Positions 55,465-63,964 of a stretch of DNA of 64,000 nucleotides are shown here, piece by piece. Made by a program: the position numbers and the translations under genes. The stretch is taken from NCBI GenBank assembly GCA_002748755.1, contig PDTD01000016.1, forward strand, positions 1 to 64,000, in the 5' to 3' direction. The notes beneath the pieces are model-generated. The model made no database searches and was not told the DNA's origin. It saw only the letters and a list, made by a program, of their open reading frames with translations. Each line of letters begins with the position of its first letter. Within the stretch, counting starts at the first letter, position 1. This DNA is from Desulfobulbus propionicus. GTDB lineage: Bacteria > Desulfobacterota > Desulfobulbia > Desulfobulbales > Desulfobulbaceae.

Positions 55465-56650
55465 TTTTCACCTCTCGTATGCGTTTGATAAGAGCAGGAA
55501 GAACTTCATAGAGATCACCTACTATACCATATGTGGCCAAATCAAAAATTGGTGCGTGCTCGTCTCTGTTAATAGCGACAATTACTTCAGATGACTGCAT
55601 CCCCGCTGCATGCTGTACCGCTCCTGATATTCCACAGGCAATATACAATTGAGGACAAACTGTTTTTCCGGTCTGGCCTACCTGGTGAGGATACGGAATC
55701 CAGCCGGCATCGACAGCGGCACGACTGGCTGCCACCGCACCATTGAACTCTTCGGCAAGCTCTTTGATCAGGTCAAATCCTTTTTCCGATGCCAAACCTC
55801 GCCCACCGGCGATCAATGCTTCGACTTCTTGAATATTGACCTTGTCTTCTGCACCTTGCACGGTTTCCAGCACCTCTACCCTGGAGCGTAGCAAGGCAGT
55901 CGGCACTGCAATATGCTCTACGCTTCCGGTTCTCGTGGTGTCAGGTTCAAGCGCAGCCATAACGTTTGGTCGAACAGTTGCCATCTGCGGCCTGGTTTGA
56001 GGACAGGCAATGGTGGCCATGATATTGCCACCAAAGGCTGGACGGGTCTGGAGAAGCATACCGTCTTCTTCCCGTATTTCCAGTTGGGTACAGTCGGCAG
56101 TCAAGCCTGCCCCAACAAGGGTGGCCACAAAAGGGATTACAGCACGCCCCATCGCAGTGGCACCGGCAAGAACAATTTCTGGTTGTTTTTCCTTGATTAT
56201 CTTTTCAAGGATATAACCGTAAGTATCCTCTTTGAATTGGGCAAGGGCCGGATCGTCTACAAGATACACTTTATCGGCCCCCGCATGCTGAAGAGAATCA
56301 GCATGTTGGCCGATGTTATCGCCCAGTAAGACGACGCTCAAGGGAACACCTCTGGCCCGAGCCAGTTTGGTACCAATACCAAGAAGTTCAAAGGTGACCG
56401 AAGCTATACTGCCATGACGACATTCAGCGCACACCATAACACCGGACCACTCGTGGATATCAGTCTGTACTTTTTTCTTGGTGAACTCAATGGACAATGC
56501 TTCGAAATCGCATGCCTCAACACAGGCTCCGCACAGGGTACAGTTATCGTTGGAGACCGGACAGTCGTCTTGTATGGTTATGGCACCGAACGGGCAGGTA
56601 GATTCACAGAGGCCGCAAACGATGCATTTGTCACAATCAATTTTCAACAT
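55454..56650 (-). CDS. etfA: ETF alpha subunit with N-terminal ferredoxin domain
   Basis: A 398-residue electron-transfer flavoprotein alpha subunit. Residues 1-57 are a 2[4Fe-4S] ferredoxin domain (CDKCIVCGLCESTCPFGA and CTLCGACVEACDFEA). The EtfA domain follows from about residue 70, and its C-terminal FAD-binding part has LIAGGRGLASEKGFDLIKEL, PYPHQVGQTGKTVCPQLYIA, CGISGAVQHAAGMQ and VIAINRDEHAPIF. Ferredoxin-fused EtfA occurs in anaerobes. The fused clusters suggest exchange with low-potential carriers. It overlaps fabG by 11 bases. Confidence 0.94.
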   Translation of the reverse strand: MLKIDCDKCIVCGLCESTCPFGAITIQDDCPVSNDNCTLCGACVEACDFEALSIEFTKKKVQTDIHEWSGVMVCAECRHGSIASVTFELLGIGTKLARARGVPLSVVLLGDNIGQHADSLQHAGADKVYLVDDPALAQFKEDTYGYILEKIIKEKQPEIVLAGATAMGRAVIPFVATLVGAGLTADCTQLEIREEDGMLLQTRPAFGGNIMATIACPQTRPQMATVRPNVMAALEPDTTRTGSVEHIAVPTALLRSRVEVLETVQGAEDKVNIQEVEALIAGGRGLASEKGFDLIKELAEEFNGAVAASRAAVDAGWIPYPHQVGQTGKTVCPQLYIACGISGAVQHAAGMQSSEVIVAINRDEHAPIFDLATYGIVGDLYEVLPALIKRIREVKSDS

Positions 56651-56703
56651 AGCAGATGATAATGGTGAAAGAAATGTGGTGTCAGGCTCTTGAGCAACAC
56701 TTT

Positions 56704-57483
56704 TTACAGGTAGGCTTGAAGGCTTTCCACCAGTTGTGCCACCTGCTCTTCAACCGTGCCGGTAAATATCTGTCGATCACCTCGAGGTTCGGGTGAAAAG
56801 ACCTTCACGACCTGGGTTGGGGAACCACGTAAACCTATATGATCAGCTGCTGCACCAATATCTTCTGCAGAGAGTGTCTTAATGACGGCCTTTTTAGCCT
56901 TCATTTTACCTTTCAGAGAAGCGACACGCGGCTCATTGATATCTTTAACAACTGTCAGGAGAGCGGGAAGGGGGACCTTGAGTACATCAAAGCCATCATC
57001 CATCATTCGCTCAACCACAAGCGCATCCTGAGAGGAGGCACGGGTTTTCTGAACACAGGTTACAAAGGGCACATTGAGTCGACAGGCAATTCCAGGCCCG
57101 ACCTGAGCGGTATCACCATCTATGGCCTGCTTACCGCATATAGTCAAATCAACGCTGCCCAGTGTTTCAATAGCCTTTGCCAGGGTGTAGCTGGTCGCCC
57201 ATGTATCTGCTCCTGCAAAAGCCCTGTCTGAAACCAGAAAAGCCTCATCAGCTCCACAGGCAATGGCTTCTCGTAGCATGTCCTCAGCCTGCGGAGGGCC
57301 CATGGTAAGCACAGTCACCTTGCCGCCATGCTGTTCTCTGAGGGTAACGGCCTCCTCCAGTGCATGCCGGTCATAGGGATTCATTATGGACTCAACGCCA
57401 TCCCGAGCCAGGGTATTGGTTTCAGGATCAAGGCGTACATCTTTGGCATCCGGGACCTGTTTTATGCAGACAACAATATTCAT
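56704..57483 (-). CDS. etfB: ETF beta subunit, bifurcation-type motifs
   Basis: A 259-residue ETF beta subunit. It has the family MNIVVCIKQVPDAKDVRLDP, NPYDRHALEEAV, TMGPPQAEDMLREAIACGAD, FAGADTWATS and GKQAIDGDTAQVGPGIA. The last two segments resemble those of clostridial bifurcating EtfB, which bind a second FAD, rather than the AMP-binding form in mitochondria. So electron bifurcation or confurcation is possible; this is inferred. It lies 3 bases after acd and 53 bases before etfA. Confidence 0.93.
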   Translation of the reverse strand: MNIVVCIKQVPDAKDVRLDPETNTLARDGVESIMNPYDRHALEEAVTLREQHGGKVTVLTMGPPQAEDMLREAIACGADEAFLVSDRAFAGADTWATSYTLAKAIETLGSVDLTICGKQAIDGDTAQVGPGIACRLNVPFVTCVQKTRASSQDALVVERMMDDGFDVLKVPLPALLTVVKDINEPRVASLKGKMKAKKAVIKTLSAEDIGAAADHIGLRGSPTQVVKVFSPEPRGDRQIFTGTVEEQVAQLVESLQAYL

Positions 57484-57486
57484 GGA

Positions 57487-58635
57487 CTAGGCGTACTCCT
57501 TGTTGAGTTCCTGGCCAATAACGTTGCGTTGAATCTGATTTGTCCCTTCATAAATCTGAAGAATTTTTGCATCGCGCATCATCTTTTCCACAGGATATTC
57601 TTTCATATACCCATAGCCACCAAGCACCTGAACAGCGTCAGTGGTCACTTTCATCGCCACATCAGTTGCAAAAACCTTGCACATGGAAGATGCTTTGGAC
57701 ACGTTCTTAGGGTGGTCGTCAATATGTCGTGCCGCTGCATAAACCAGGGCCCTGGCGGCTTCAACCTGAATAGCCATATCAGCCAGGATATGTTGTACCG
57801 CCTGAAAGGCAATAATGGGTTTATCAAACTGAACACGCTGTTTGGCATAGGAAACAGCTTCATCAAGAGCCGCCTGGGCAAGTCCGACACCAAGAGAAGC
57901 TATCCCGGGTCTGGAAATGTCCAGGGTTTTCATCACGGTGATAAACCCGGTGCCCTTCCTCCCTACCAGCCGGTCTTTGGGAATTCTACAATTATTGAGG
58001 ATAAGCTCACGGGTTGCTGAGGAGCGGATGCCCATTTTGTTTTCTTTTTTCCCATAGGAAAAACCGGGGTCTCCGTCTTCAACGATAAAAATAGAAGCCC
58101 CGCGGGCTCCCTTTTCTGGGTTTGTCTGGGCGACTATCGTGTAAATCTGTGCTGCACCGCCATTGGTAATCCACTGTTTTGTCCCGTTCAGAACCCACTC
58201 ATCCCCATCAAGTATGGCCGTGGTCTGGATGCCCGATGCATCACTGCCGGCGTTTGCTTCGGTCAGTCCGAAAGCAGCATATTTTTTTCCTTCAGCGACT
58301 TGAGAACAGTACTTTTCCTTCATTGCATCACTGCCGGCAAAAAGAATAGGAAAGAGACCTAAAGCGCTGGCTGCAAAACTGGTTGCCACCCCCACACACC
58401 CTCGTGCCAATTCTTCCATGGCCAGTACGATGTCAAAACATCCCCCGCCAAACCCACCGTATTCTTCAGGGATAAAAAGTCCGAAAAGATCTGCTTTGGC
58501 GATATCGTTTAAAATCTCAGCAGGGAATTGATTTTTTTCGTCGAGTTCCGCTCGCACAGGAATGATTTTCTCATTCGTAATTTCCCTGGCAGTATCGACG
58601 ATCATCTGTTGTTCTTCAGTTAAAAAATAATCCAC
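57487..58635 (-). CDS. Acyl-CoA dehydrogenase (Bcd-like) in the fatty acid operon
   Basis: A 382-residue FAD-dependent acyl-CoA dehydrogenase. It has the N-terminal helical domain (TEEQQMIVDTAREI), the FAD/substrate motif FGLTEANAGSDASGIQT and QWITNGG, DKPIIAFQAVQ, and the catalytic glutamate in LQIYEGTNQIQRNVIG. It is close in pattern to butyryl-CoA dehydrogenases. The start is GTG at 58635, 18 bases after fabH. Such enzymes oxidise acyl-CoA or, with a bifurcating ETF, reduce enoyl-CoA. Its place between fabH and the ETF and fabG genes suggests an enoyl-reduction or chain-recycling role. Confidence 0.93.
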   Translation of the reverse strand: MDYFLTEEQQMIVDTAREITNEKIIPVRAELDEKNQFPAEILNDIAKADLFGLFIPEEYGGFGGGCFDIVLAMEELARGCVGVATSFAASALGLFPILFAGSDAMKEKYCSQVAEGKKYAAFGLTEANAGSDASGIQTTAILDGDEWVLNGTKQWITNGGAAQIYTIVAQTNPEKGARGASIFIVEDGDPGFSYGKKENKMGIRSSATRELILNNCRIPKDRLVGRKGTGFITVMKTLDISRPGIASLGVGLAQAALDEAVSYAKQRVQFDKPIIAFQAVQHILADMAIQVEAARALVYAAARHIDDHPKNVSKASSMCKVFATDVAMKVTTDAVQVLGGYGYMKEYPVEKMMRDAKILQIYEGTNQIQRNVIGQELNKEYA

Positions 58636-58653
58636 GAATCTCTCCTTATATGC

Positions 58654-59631
58654 TTACCAACGCACCAGTAACGATCCCCACGTCAGGCCGCCACCAAATG
58701 TGCATAAGGCGACAAGGTCGTTTGCTTGCAGCAAACCTTGCCTATTGGCTTCATCCAAGGCAATCGGAATACTGGCCGCTGAAGTATTGCCGTATTTGTG
58801 AACATTTAAAAAAACTTTTTCCTCCGGCAGGTGTAAACGCTCGCGCAGGTTATGCAAAATTCTTATATTCGCCTGATGCGGAATAAGCAAATCAATGTCA
58901 TCCGGGCGGAGCCCGTGGTCTTGCAGCAGACTCGTTACCGCATTTTCCATCGATCTGACGGCGTGTTTAAAAATATCACTGCCGTTCATACGGATTAGGG
59001 ATCCCTGCCAATCTTCTTCTTTGAGATCTTCATTCTGACTTTCCGGGCTGTCTATGTGCAACAGGTCCCAATATGTACCGTCAGAATGTAATCTGCTGCC
59101 TAAGATGCCACGATCTTCATTTGTAGCAGCGACCACAGCTGCCCCTGCGCCATCTCCAAAGAGTACACAGGTATTACGATCTTGCCAGTCCACCCTGGTG
59201 GAGAGAGTCTCGGAACCGACAACCAGGACCTTCATGTCCGGCTGGCTCTGCACGTAGTGCCGGGCAAGGTCCAGAGCATAGGTGAAGCCGGCACAGGCAG
59301 CATTGATATCATACGCAAAGGCATGAGCAGCCCCTATTTCAGCCTGAACAAAACAGGCTGTGGAAGGCATGATCTTATGGGGCGACACCGTTGCAACGAC
59401 CAGCAAGCTGATCTCTTGGGGGGGGACCTGTGCTGATTCCAGTGCCTGCTTAGCCGCCTGGCTCGCAATCTGATAATTCTGTTCGCCCGGCCCGGCAATG
59501 TGTCGGGTTTTGATGCCGGTTCTGGTAGTAATCCACTGATCAGAAGTATCAACCATCTTTTCCAAATCCTGGTTTGTCAATCTTCTGGAGGGGATACATG
59601 ATCCTGTACCGATAATTACCGCTCTACTCAT
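58654..59631 (-). CDS. fabH: 3-oxoacyl-ACP synthase III
   Basis: FabH starts fatty acid synthesis by condensing an acyl-CoA primer with malonyl-ACP. The 325-residue protein has the catalytic triad: Cys in NAACAGFTYALDLA, His in IPHQANIRIL and Asn in KYGNTSAASI, and ends FGGGLTWGSLLVRW. It follows plsX by 16 bases. fabD, which in many bacteria is next, is absent. Confidence 0.96.
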   Translation of the reverse strand: MSRAVIIGTGSCIPSRRLTNQDLEKMVDTSDQWITTRTGIKTRHIAGPGEQNYQIASQAAKQALESAQVPPQEISLLVVATVSPHKIMPSTACFVQAEIGAAHAFAYDINAACAGFTYALDLARHYVQSQPDMKVLVVGSETLSTRVDWQDRNTCVLFGDGAGAAVVAATNEDRGILGSRLHSDGTYWDLLHIDSPESQNEDLKEEDWQGSLIRMNGSDIFKHAVRSMENAVTSLLQDHGLRPDDIDLLIPHQANIRILHNLRERLHLPEEKVFLNVHKYGNTSAASIPIALDEANRQGLLQANDLVALCTFGGGLTWGSLLVRW

Positions 59632-59647
59632 GAGATGTCCCGTGGCA

Positions 59648-60664
59648 TCAGGCAGTGTCGGCAGTACTGTTCAGCGCTACCAGTATGGATGCATTGACTT
59701 TGTTTTCAACCATATCTGAGGCGACACCTATGGCATTGCGAATAGCAGTAGCATCGGAGCTGCCGTGGCAGATAATGCCCGTACCGTCGATACCCAGCAA
59801 AGGAGCACCTCCGTACTCGGCATAATCCACCTGTCTTTTAAAACCTGCAAAGGCTTTTCGTATCAACAGATATCCCATCTTGGCACGCCAGGTTTTCATG
59901 ATTTCTTTTTTCAGCATCTGCATGGCAGCGTCGGCCAATCCTTCACTGATTTTCAGGGCAATATTGCCGACAAAACCATCACAGACAATCACGTCGACAT
60001 CCCCTCTATAGACATCTCTACCTTCAACATTCCCTATAAACCGCAGTGGACTGCGCTGCAGAAGCGCATACGTGCCTTTAACGAGGGCATTTCCTTTTCC
60101 GGTCTCTTCGCCTATACTGAGCAGGCCGACCCTTGGTTTTTCAATGCCAAGCAGTAAACGGGAACATGAGGAGGCCATGAGAGCAAACTGATAAAGGTGT
60201 TGCGGCCTGCAGTCAACGTTTGCGCCTATGTCCATCAACATCACCGGTCGTTTGAGCGTAGGGAAAAAACTAGCTATCCCAGGGCGAGAGACCCCTGCTA
60301 ACCGACCCAGTTTACGAATTCCGGCTGCAAGCGTAGCACCTGAATTCCCGGCAGAAACAACCGCATCTGCTTTGCCATGCTTAACAAGATCAAATGCGAC
60401 CATGACCGAGGCATCTTTCTTTTTACGGACCCCATCAACCGGTGATTCATCCATGCCGATACAGTCTGGAGCATGGACGATACTCACTCTCTGAGAGCCG
60501 CCGAAAGATGAACCGGCAATGGCCTGAAGCTGAGTCCGAAGAGACTGTTCTTCACCGACAAGAATTACATCGAGACTCTGATTCTCCGATACCGCTGCAA
60601 GGGCACCATGGATAAGGATTTCAGAACCCGAATCGCCACCCATGGCGTCTAGGGCTATACGCAC
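59648..60664 (-). CDS. plsX: Phosphate acyltransferase PlsX
   Basis: PlsX converts acyl-ACP to acyl-phosphate for phospholipid synthesis. The 338-residue protein begins RIALDAMGGDSGSEI and has VVSAGNSGATLAAG, LMDIGANVDCRP and ICHGSSDATAIRNAI. The start is GTG at 60664, with agga upstream. The rpmF-plsX spacer, usually short, is widened here to 642 bases by two dispersed repeats. Confidence 0.95.
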   Translation of the reverse strand: MRIALDAMGGDSGSEILIHGALAAVSENQSLDVILVGEEQSLRTQLQAIAGSSFGGSQRVSIVHAPDCIGMDESPVDGVRKKKDASVMVAFDLVKHGKADAVVSAGNSGATLAAGIRKLGRLAGVSRPGIASFFPTLKRPVMLMDIGANVDCRPQHLYQFALMASSCSRLLLGIEKPRVGLLSIGEETGKGNALVKGTYALLQRSPLRFIGNVEGRDVYRGDVDVIVCDGFVGNIALKISEGLADAAMQMLKKEIMKTWRAKMGYLLIRKAFAGFKRQVDYAEYGGAPLLGIDGTGIICHGSSDATAIRNAIGVASDMVENKVNASILVALNSTADTA

Positions 60665-60864
60665 AATCAGTTCCTGGTTGGTCTATGCCTGGAAGTATTA
60701 CTCGCGTTCACGTCCAGGTTAACTTCGACTCCCGCATGCTGACCAAATCTACCGTAAACATGCAAAGAGGATCGAAATCTCATTTCATTCGTTTATCTCC
60801 GAAGAGACAATCTTGGGAGATACAGCCACAACTGAGCGAAAATCACATTGATGAACAGGGAGTT

Positions 60865-61084
60865 ACCCGTACTTCTCAACAGTGAAGGCGGTGTCAGCTT
60901 CGGTCGTTTACGGGGACGCTTTCTCCTGAGGTAAAGGTGTTGCAAGAAGGCTACCGAAGATGAAGCCGTATAAGCTGACCTGGGGTGACCATTTTGTCAT
61001 AAATGTGCCATTGCTCATTTCCATCAGATGCATTTGTATATACTGTTTCAATAAGACAAAATGGTAATAAGAAATACGGGGCTA
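60865..61084 (+). repeat. MITE-like repeat (copy I, ~220 bp), tandem with copy J
   Basis: The left terminus is acccgtacttctcaacagtg and the right terminus gacaaaatggtaataagaaa, then tacggggctag. Its centre (tcggtcgtttacggggacgc, gctaccgaagatgaagc) differs from subfamily 1 in part. The last four bases, ctag, are also the first of copy J, so the two copies share one terminus. It lies in the rpmF-plsX spacer. Confidence 0.75.
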
Positions 61085-61310
61085 GCCCGAATTTCCCATC
61101 AACTCAGGCAGTCCCAAACTCGGCAGTTTTTGCCAACGCATTATACCTGGGTATATGTGTTGCCAATATACTGCCGAAGGAGGGGCCGCCTGGGCTGACA
61201 TTTGGTGAACATTTTGTCGCAATTCGACTCTGTCAACGGATAGCACATCCATCTGTTTTTGTTCACTTTTTCTCAGACGAGACAAAAAGTTCATGAGAAA
61301 TGTGAGCTAG
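61081..61310 (+). repeat. MITE-like repeat, subfamily 1 (copy J, ~230 bp, best preserved)
   Basis: Full-length copy: gctagcccgaatttcccatc at the left, the palindromic centre cggcagt...tataccTGggtata...actgccg (about 61121-61183), the right arm ctgtttttgttcactttttc and gacgagacaaaaagttcatg, and gagctag at 61304-61310. The rpmF stop codon (61307-61309) lies inside the terminal ctag. No coding potential. It provides the reference for the family. Confidence 0.88.
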
Positions 61311-61495
61311 TTGAGTTCATCCTCAAGCTGGATAATAGTCTTCCCCTTGTACATGCCGCAGCCGCCACAGAGTTGATGCGGTTTCTTAGGCTCACCACAT
61401 TCGGGGCATGACCCAATGCTAGGCCTCGTCAGGGAATCATGGGCTCTTCTCTGTCTGGTTCTTGAACGTGAATGTCTACGTTTTGGTAAGGCCAT
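61307..61495 (-). CDS. rpmF: 50S ribosomal protein L32
   Basis: bL32 is a small zinc-ribbon protein of the 50S subunit. The 62-residue sequence begins MALPKRRHSRSRTRQRRAHD and has the cysteine pairs CPECG and CGGCG, so it is the zinc-binding form. The ATG at 61495 follows a gaggag site. It follows yceD, as usual. Its stop codon TAG coincides with the ctag end of repeat J. Confidence 0.95.
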   Translation of the reverse strand: MALPKRRHSRSRTRQRRAHDSLTRPSIGSCPECGEPKKPHQLCGGCGMYKGKTIIQLEDELN

Positions 61496-61556
61496 AATAC
61501 AATCTCCTCGCTCATTACCGACATCCAGTAGGGTTGCCGGTACTGCCAACAATGGT

Positions 61557-62084
61557 TTACTTCTCTTTTTTTTTGTATTCTGCCAAGATGGCAAAGGGCG
61601 AGTTCCCCGCCTTCACCGTACATTGACAGGGTTCCCTGTTTAGATTTGCACCGCAGTGGCTGCAAATTCCCTTGCACCCTGATGCACAGATTTTCTTCAC
61701 AGGAAGAGATAAAAGAATCTGCTGCCTCAAGACGTCATCAAGATCTATAGACGGCTCATGGAGTTCTATGGTATCCATCTGTTGAGCATCGCACTCAAGT
61801 TCATGAACCTGCCACCTGCTTGTTCCAGCAACTTCAAAAAGCAGGTGGAAGGTGGTGTCTATCACACAGCCATAGGATTCCAGGCATCTATCGCAGACAA
61901 CCTCAGGTACAGCCTGGATGACTCCACTCAACTCAATCTGTTGGTCATTCTTTTTAACCAGCCGGAGTGCAGCTTTCGTCACATGCCCAAAAGAAAGAAT
62001 CTCCTGATCCGTTATAACCCCATTGAGTTCTCTGCACTCATAGAGATACCCGGTTGAAGAAATTTCGTTAAATGTAATACGCAT
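61557..62084 (-). CDS. yceD: YceD/DUF177 family protein
   Basis: A 175-residue protein of the DUF177 family, which is linked to 23S rRNA or large-subunit maturation. It has the typical VCDRCLESYGCVIDTTFHLLF and, C-terminally, SLPVKKICASGCKGICSHCGANLNREPCQC, giving four to six cysteines able to bind zinc. Its position before rpmF-plsX is highly conserved in bacteria. First gene of the operon as seen here. Confidence 0.92.
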   Translation of the reverse strand: MRITFNEISSTGYLYECRELNGVITDQEILSFGHVTKAALRLVKKNDQQIELSGVIQAVPEVVCDRCLESYGCVIDTTFHLLFEVAGTSRWQVHELECDAQQMDTIELHEPSIDLDDVLRQQILLSLPVKKICASGCKGICSHCGANLNREPCQCTVKAGNSPFAILAEYKKKEK

Positions 62085-62680
62085 ACGCCCCTGCCCTCTC
62101 GCCTACATTTCTTATGAAGAAGCGTCTCAAGTTGTTCAAGGAATTTGAAATCAAAAGATATACAGTACCTGGAAAATGGATGGTTTGACGCACTGTTTAC
62201 GAGGGGGCCTGAGCTGAGTCGTAGCCGAATTTCGTCGAAGCCGAAAATAATACACAAAAACTTTAAAGAAAGCCAACTAAAAAAAAGCCTCAATGTGAAT
62301 TCTTTCGTCAACTCATAAACATATAGTTCAGGCCTGGGGCCAAAACTATTTAAAAAACACTGGAATCAGATAGGGTTGTAGCGATTGCGTACAACCACAG
62401 GCACACTTTATACTCATGCAAGAATTGTAGAATGGAACCGCTACAAGGAAGAATCAAGATTGCTTGTATCCAGTATGGTGTAGGACGAACAACTGCAATT
62501 GACTACCCAACACGACCTGTACCCAATAATCTGGAAAAATTAGGCTCCTTTTTGCAGAGCTTCTCTGTTTTTTTAAACTGCGCCTGATCCTATTGTAAGA
62601 ATACTGCCTTGTCCCTCGTATGCGGCCAATCTCAGTCGAGAAACAGAAAAGGTACGTCAAATGAAATCGAGGGTACAGGT
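62085..62680. other. Intergenic region upstream of yceD
   Basis: No gene is recognised in these ~600 bases; small minus-strand frames (62012-62311 and 62454-62774) have no family features. The segment acatttcttatgaagaagcg near 62106 weakly resembles a repeat terminus, but the rest does not match. Promoters for the lipid operon should be here; I see no clear pair. Confidence 0.45.
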
Positions 62681-62724
62681 AAAAAAATCTCTGCTGCCTT
62701 GCATCCTTTTTCCCCTCGCAGAGA
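62681..62724 (-). terminator. Probable intrinsic terminator after mlaA
   Basis: On the minus strand tctctgc and gcagaga (7 perfect pairs, 62718-62724 with 62688-62694) enclose a 23-base loop and are followed by ATTTTTTT. It starts 24 bases after the mlaA stop. The long loop lowers confidence. Confidence 0.65.
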
Positions 62725-62748
62725 GCTACATTGTATGTGGACAGAGGT

Positions 62749-63504
62749 CTAGTCTTCGCTAACAAAACGGGCACGGTTCCTATGTTGATAGCGGTATTGC
62801 ATATACCCGTTTCGCACAGCTATATATGGGTCGAAACTCATTTTTTTTAGGTCATCATATTCGCCCACGTGAAAGGAGAATTGATTGAGCTTCTTGGCGA
62901 CATGTCCTCCCCCTGAGGTGATATAATCATCGGCCCAGGAGTAGAATGGGGCACCGGCGCAAGCATCAAGGATGGCGCCACTGAAATCACGAATGGTAGA
63001 GGAACCGTACAAGGGGACAACCAGGTATGACCCGTCACCTATTCCCCAAACTTCCATGGATTCCCCCAATGAAGCCTCGATCGGATGCAAACTGAATTCA
63101 GTACGAGCGGGGTCGCCTAATCCAAAAACCCCAAAAATCGTGTTGATGGTGAATCGCCCCAGAACTCTTGCCGAATCTTCAAACCTACCTTGAAGAAGGC
63201 AGTTAACGAATCGGACTGGTTCGTCAAGGTTGTAAAAAAAATTGTTAATTATCATTCGAAAATCTGGAGCAACTATTTCGCTGTATGTCCTGACAACAGG
63301 ATCCAGCACGTAGGCATAAGCAACATCGTTAAAGGCGAACATGGCCCTGTTCAACGGCTCCAGTGGGTCAGGAATAGTATCGACAGTCAGGCGTTCTTTG
63401 TAGAAATCATCATCTAGGAAATCCATCTCATTTTCGGCCCGGCATACCACAGGTAACAGAACAAAAAACAGGGGGATGAAAAGAACGCGTACACAGGGGT
63501 TCAT
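62749..63504 (-). CDS. mlaA: MlaA (VacJ) outer-membrane lipid transport protein
   Basis: MlaA takes phospholipids from the outer leaflet of the outer membrane for retrograde transport. The 251-residue protein has a signal sequence (MNPCVRVLFIPLFFVLLPVV) and the VacJ pattern PDPLEPLNRAMFAFND, INNFFYNLDEPVRFVNCLLQ, GVFGLGDPA and YLVVPLYGSSTIRD. The only N-terminal cysteines are C4 and one near residue 21 (VVCRAEN); VVC could be a weak lipobox. I start at ATG 63504, with agga 8 bases upstream. It follows mlaD by 10 bases. Confidence 0.92.
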   Translation of the reverse strand: MNPCVRVLFIPLFFVLLPVVCRAENEMDFLDDDFYKERLTVDTIPDPLEPLNRAMFAFNDVAYAYVLDPVVRTYSEIVAPDFRMIINNFFYNLDEPVRFVNCLLQGRFEDSARVLGRFTINTIFGVFGLGDPARTEFSLHPIEASLGESMEVWGIGDGSYLVVPLYGSSTIRDFSGAILDACAGAPFYSWADDYITSGGGHVAKKLNQFSFHVGEYDDLKKMSFDPYIAVRNGYMQYRYQHRNRARFVSED

Positions 63505-63514
63505 GATAGTTATC

Positions 63515-63964
63515 CTAATCGACTTCACCAAATGCAAATTTGGAGATCAAAGACTCGATATCAACTGCTGACTCCGTATCCAGCAAGACATCGCCCGGTT
63601 TATATATTTCTTCGGCTCCGCCCAGGGATATTTGAATGTACTTGTCCCCGATTATGCCCTGTGATTTCACAGAGGCAATGGAGTCCACAGGAACGCGCAC
63701 ATTTTTGTCGAGCTGCATGCTAATAACTGCCAGTCCCTCTGTACTCAGGACCATATCTCGAACGGTTCCGACATGTACCCCTGAAATCTGCACCTCAGCT
63801 CCAGATTTTACACCTGAAATATTATTGAATTCAGCCTTCAGTTCGTAGGACTGTACACTGGTCAAAAAAGGGACTTCTCCAAGCCTGAAAGCCAGCCAGC
63901 ATAATGCGGCAAAACCAAAAAGCAAAAAAAGTCCGACAAAGATGTCAAATCGAGAATGTCTCAT
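63515..63964 (-). CDS. mlaD: MlaD, MCE-domain lipid transport protein
   Basis: MlaD is the periplasmic MCE ring of the inner-membrane MlaFEDB complex. The 149-residue protein has one N-terminal membrane helix (FDIFVGLFLLFGFAALCWLA) and an MCE domain (LKAEFNNISGVKSGAEVQIS, GVHVGTVRDM, VKSQGIIGDKYIQISLG). Length fits. mlaE and mlaF would be expected just beyond the right edge. Start ATG at 63964. Confidence 0.93.
   Translation of the reverse strand: MRHSRFDIFVGLFLLFGFAALCWLAFRLGEVPFLTSVQSYELKAEFNNISGVKSGAEVQISGVHVGTVRDMVLSTEGLAVISMQLDKNVRVPVDSIASVKSQGIIGDKYIQISLGGAEEIYKPGDVLLDTESAVDIESLISKFAFGEVD

Noticed and set aside
57328-58020. 230-residue plus-strand frame
   Set aside because: Antisense to the acyl-CoA dehydrogenase and etfB genes; its protein has no family features.
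62012-62311. 99-residue minus-strand frame upstream of yceD
   Set aside because: Overlaps the start of yceD in another frame and has no family features.
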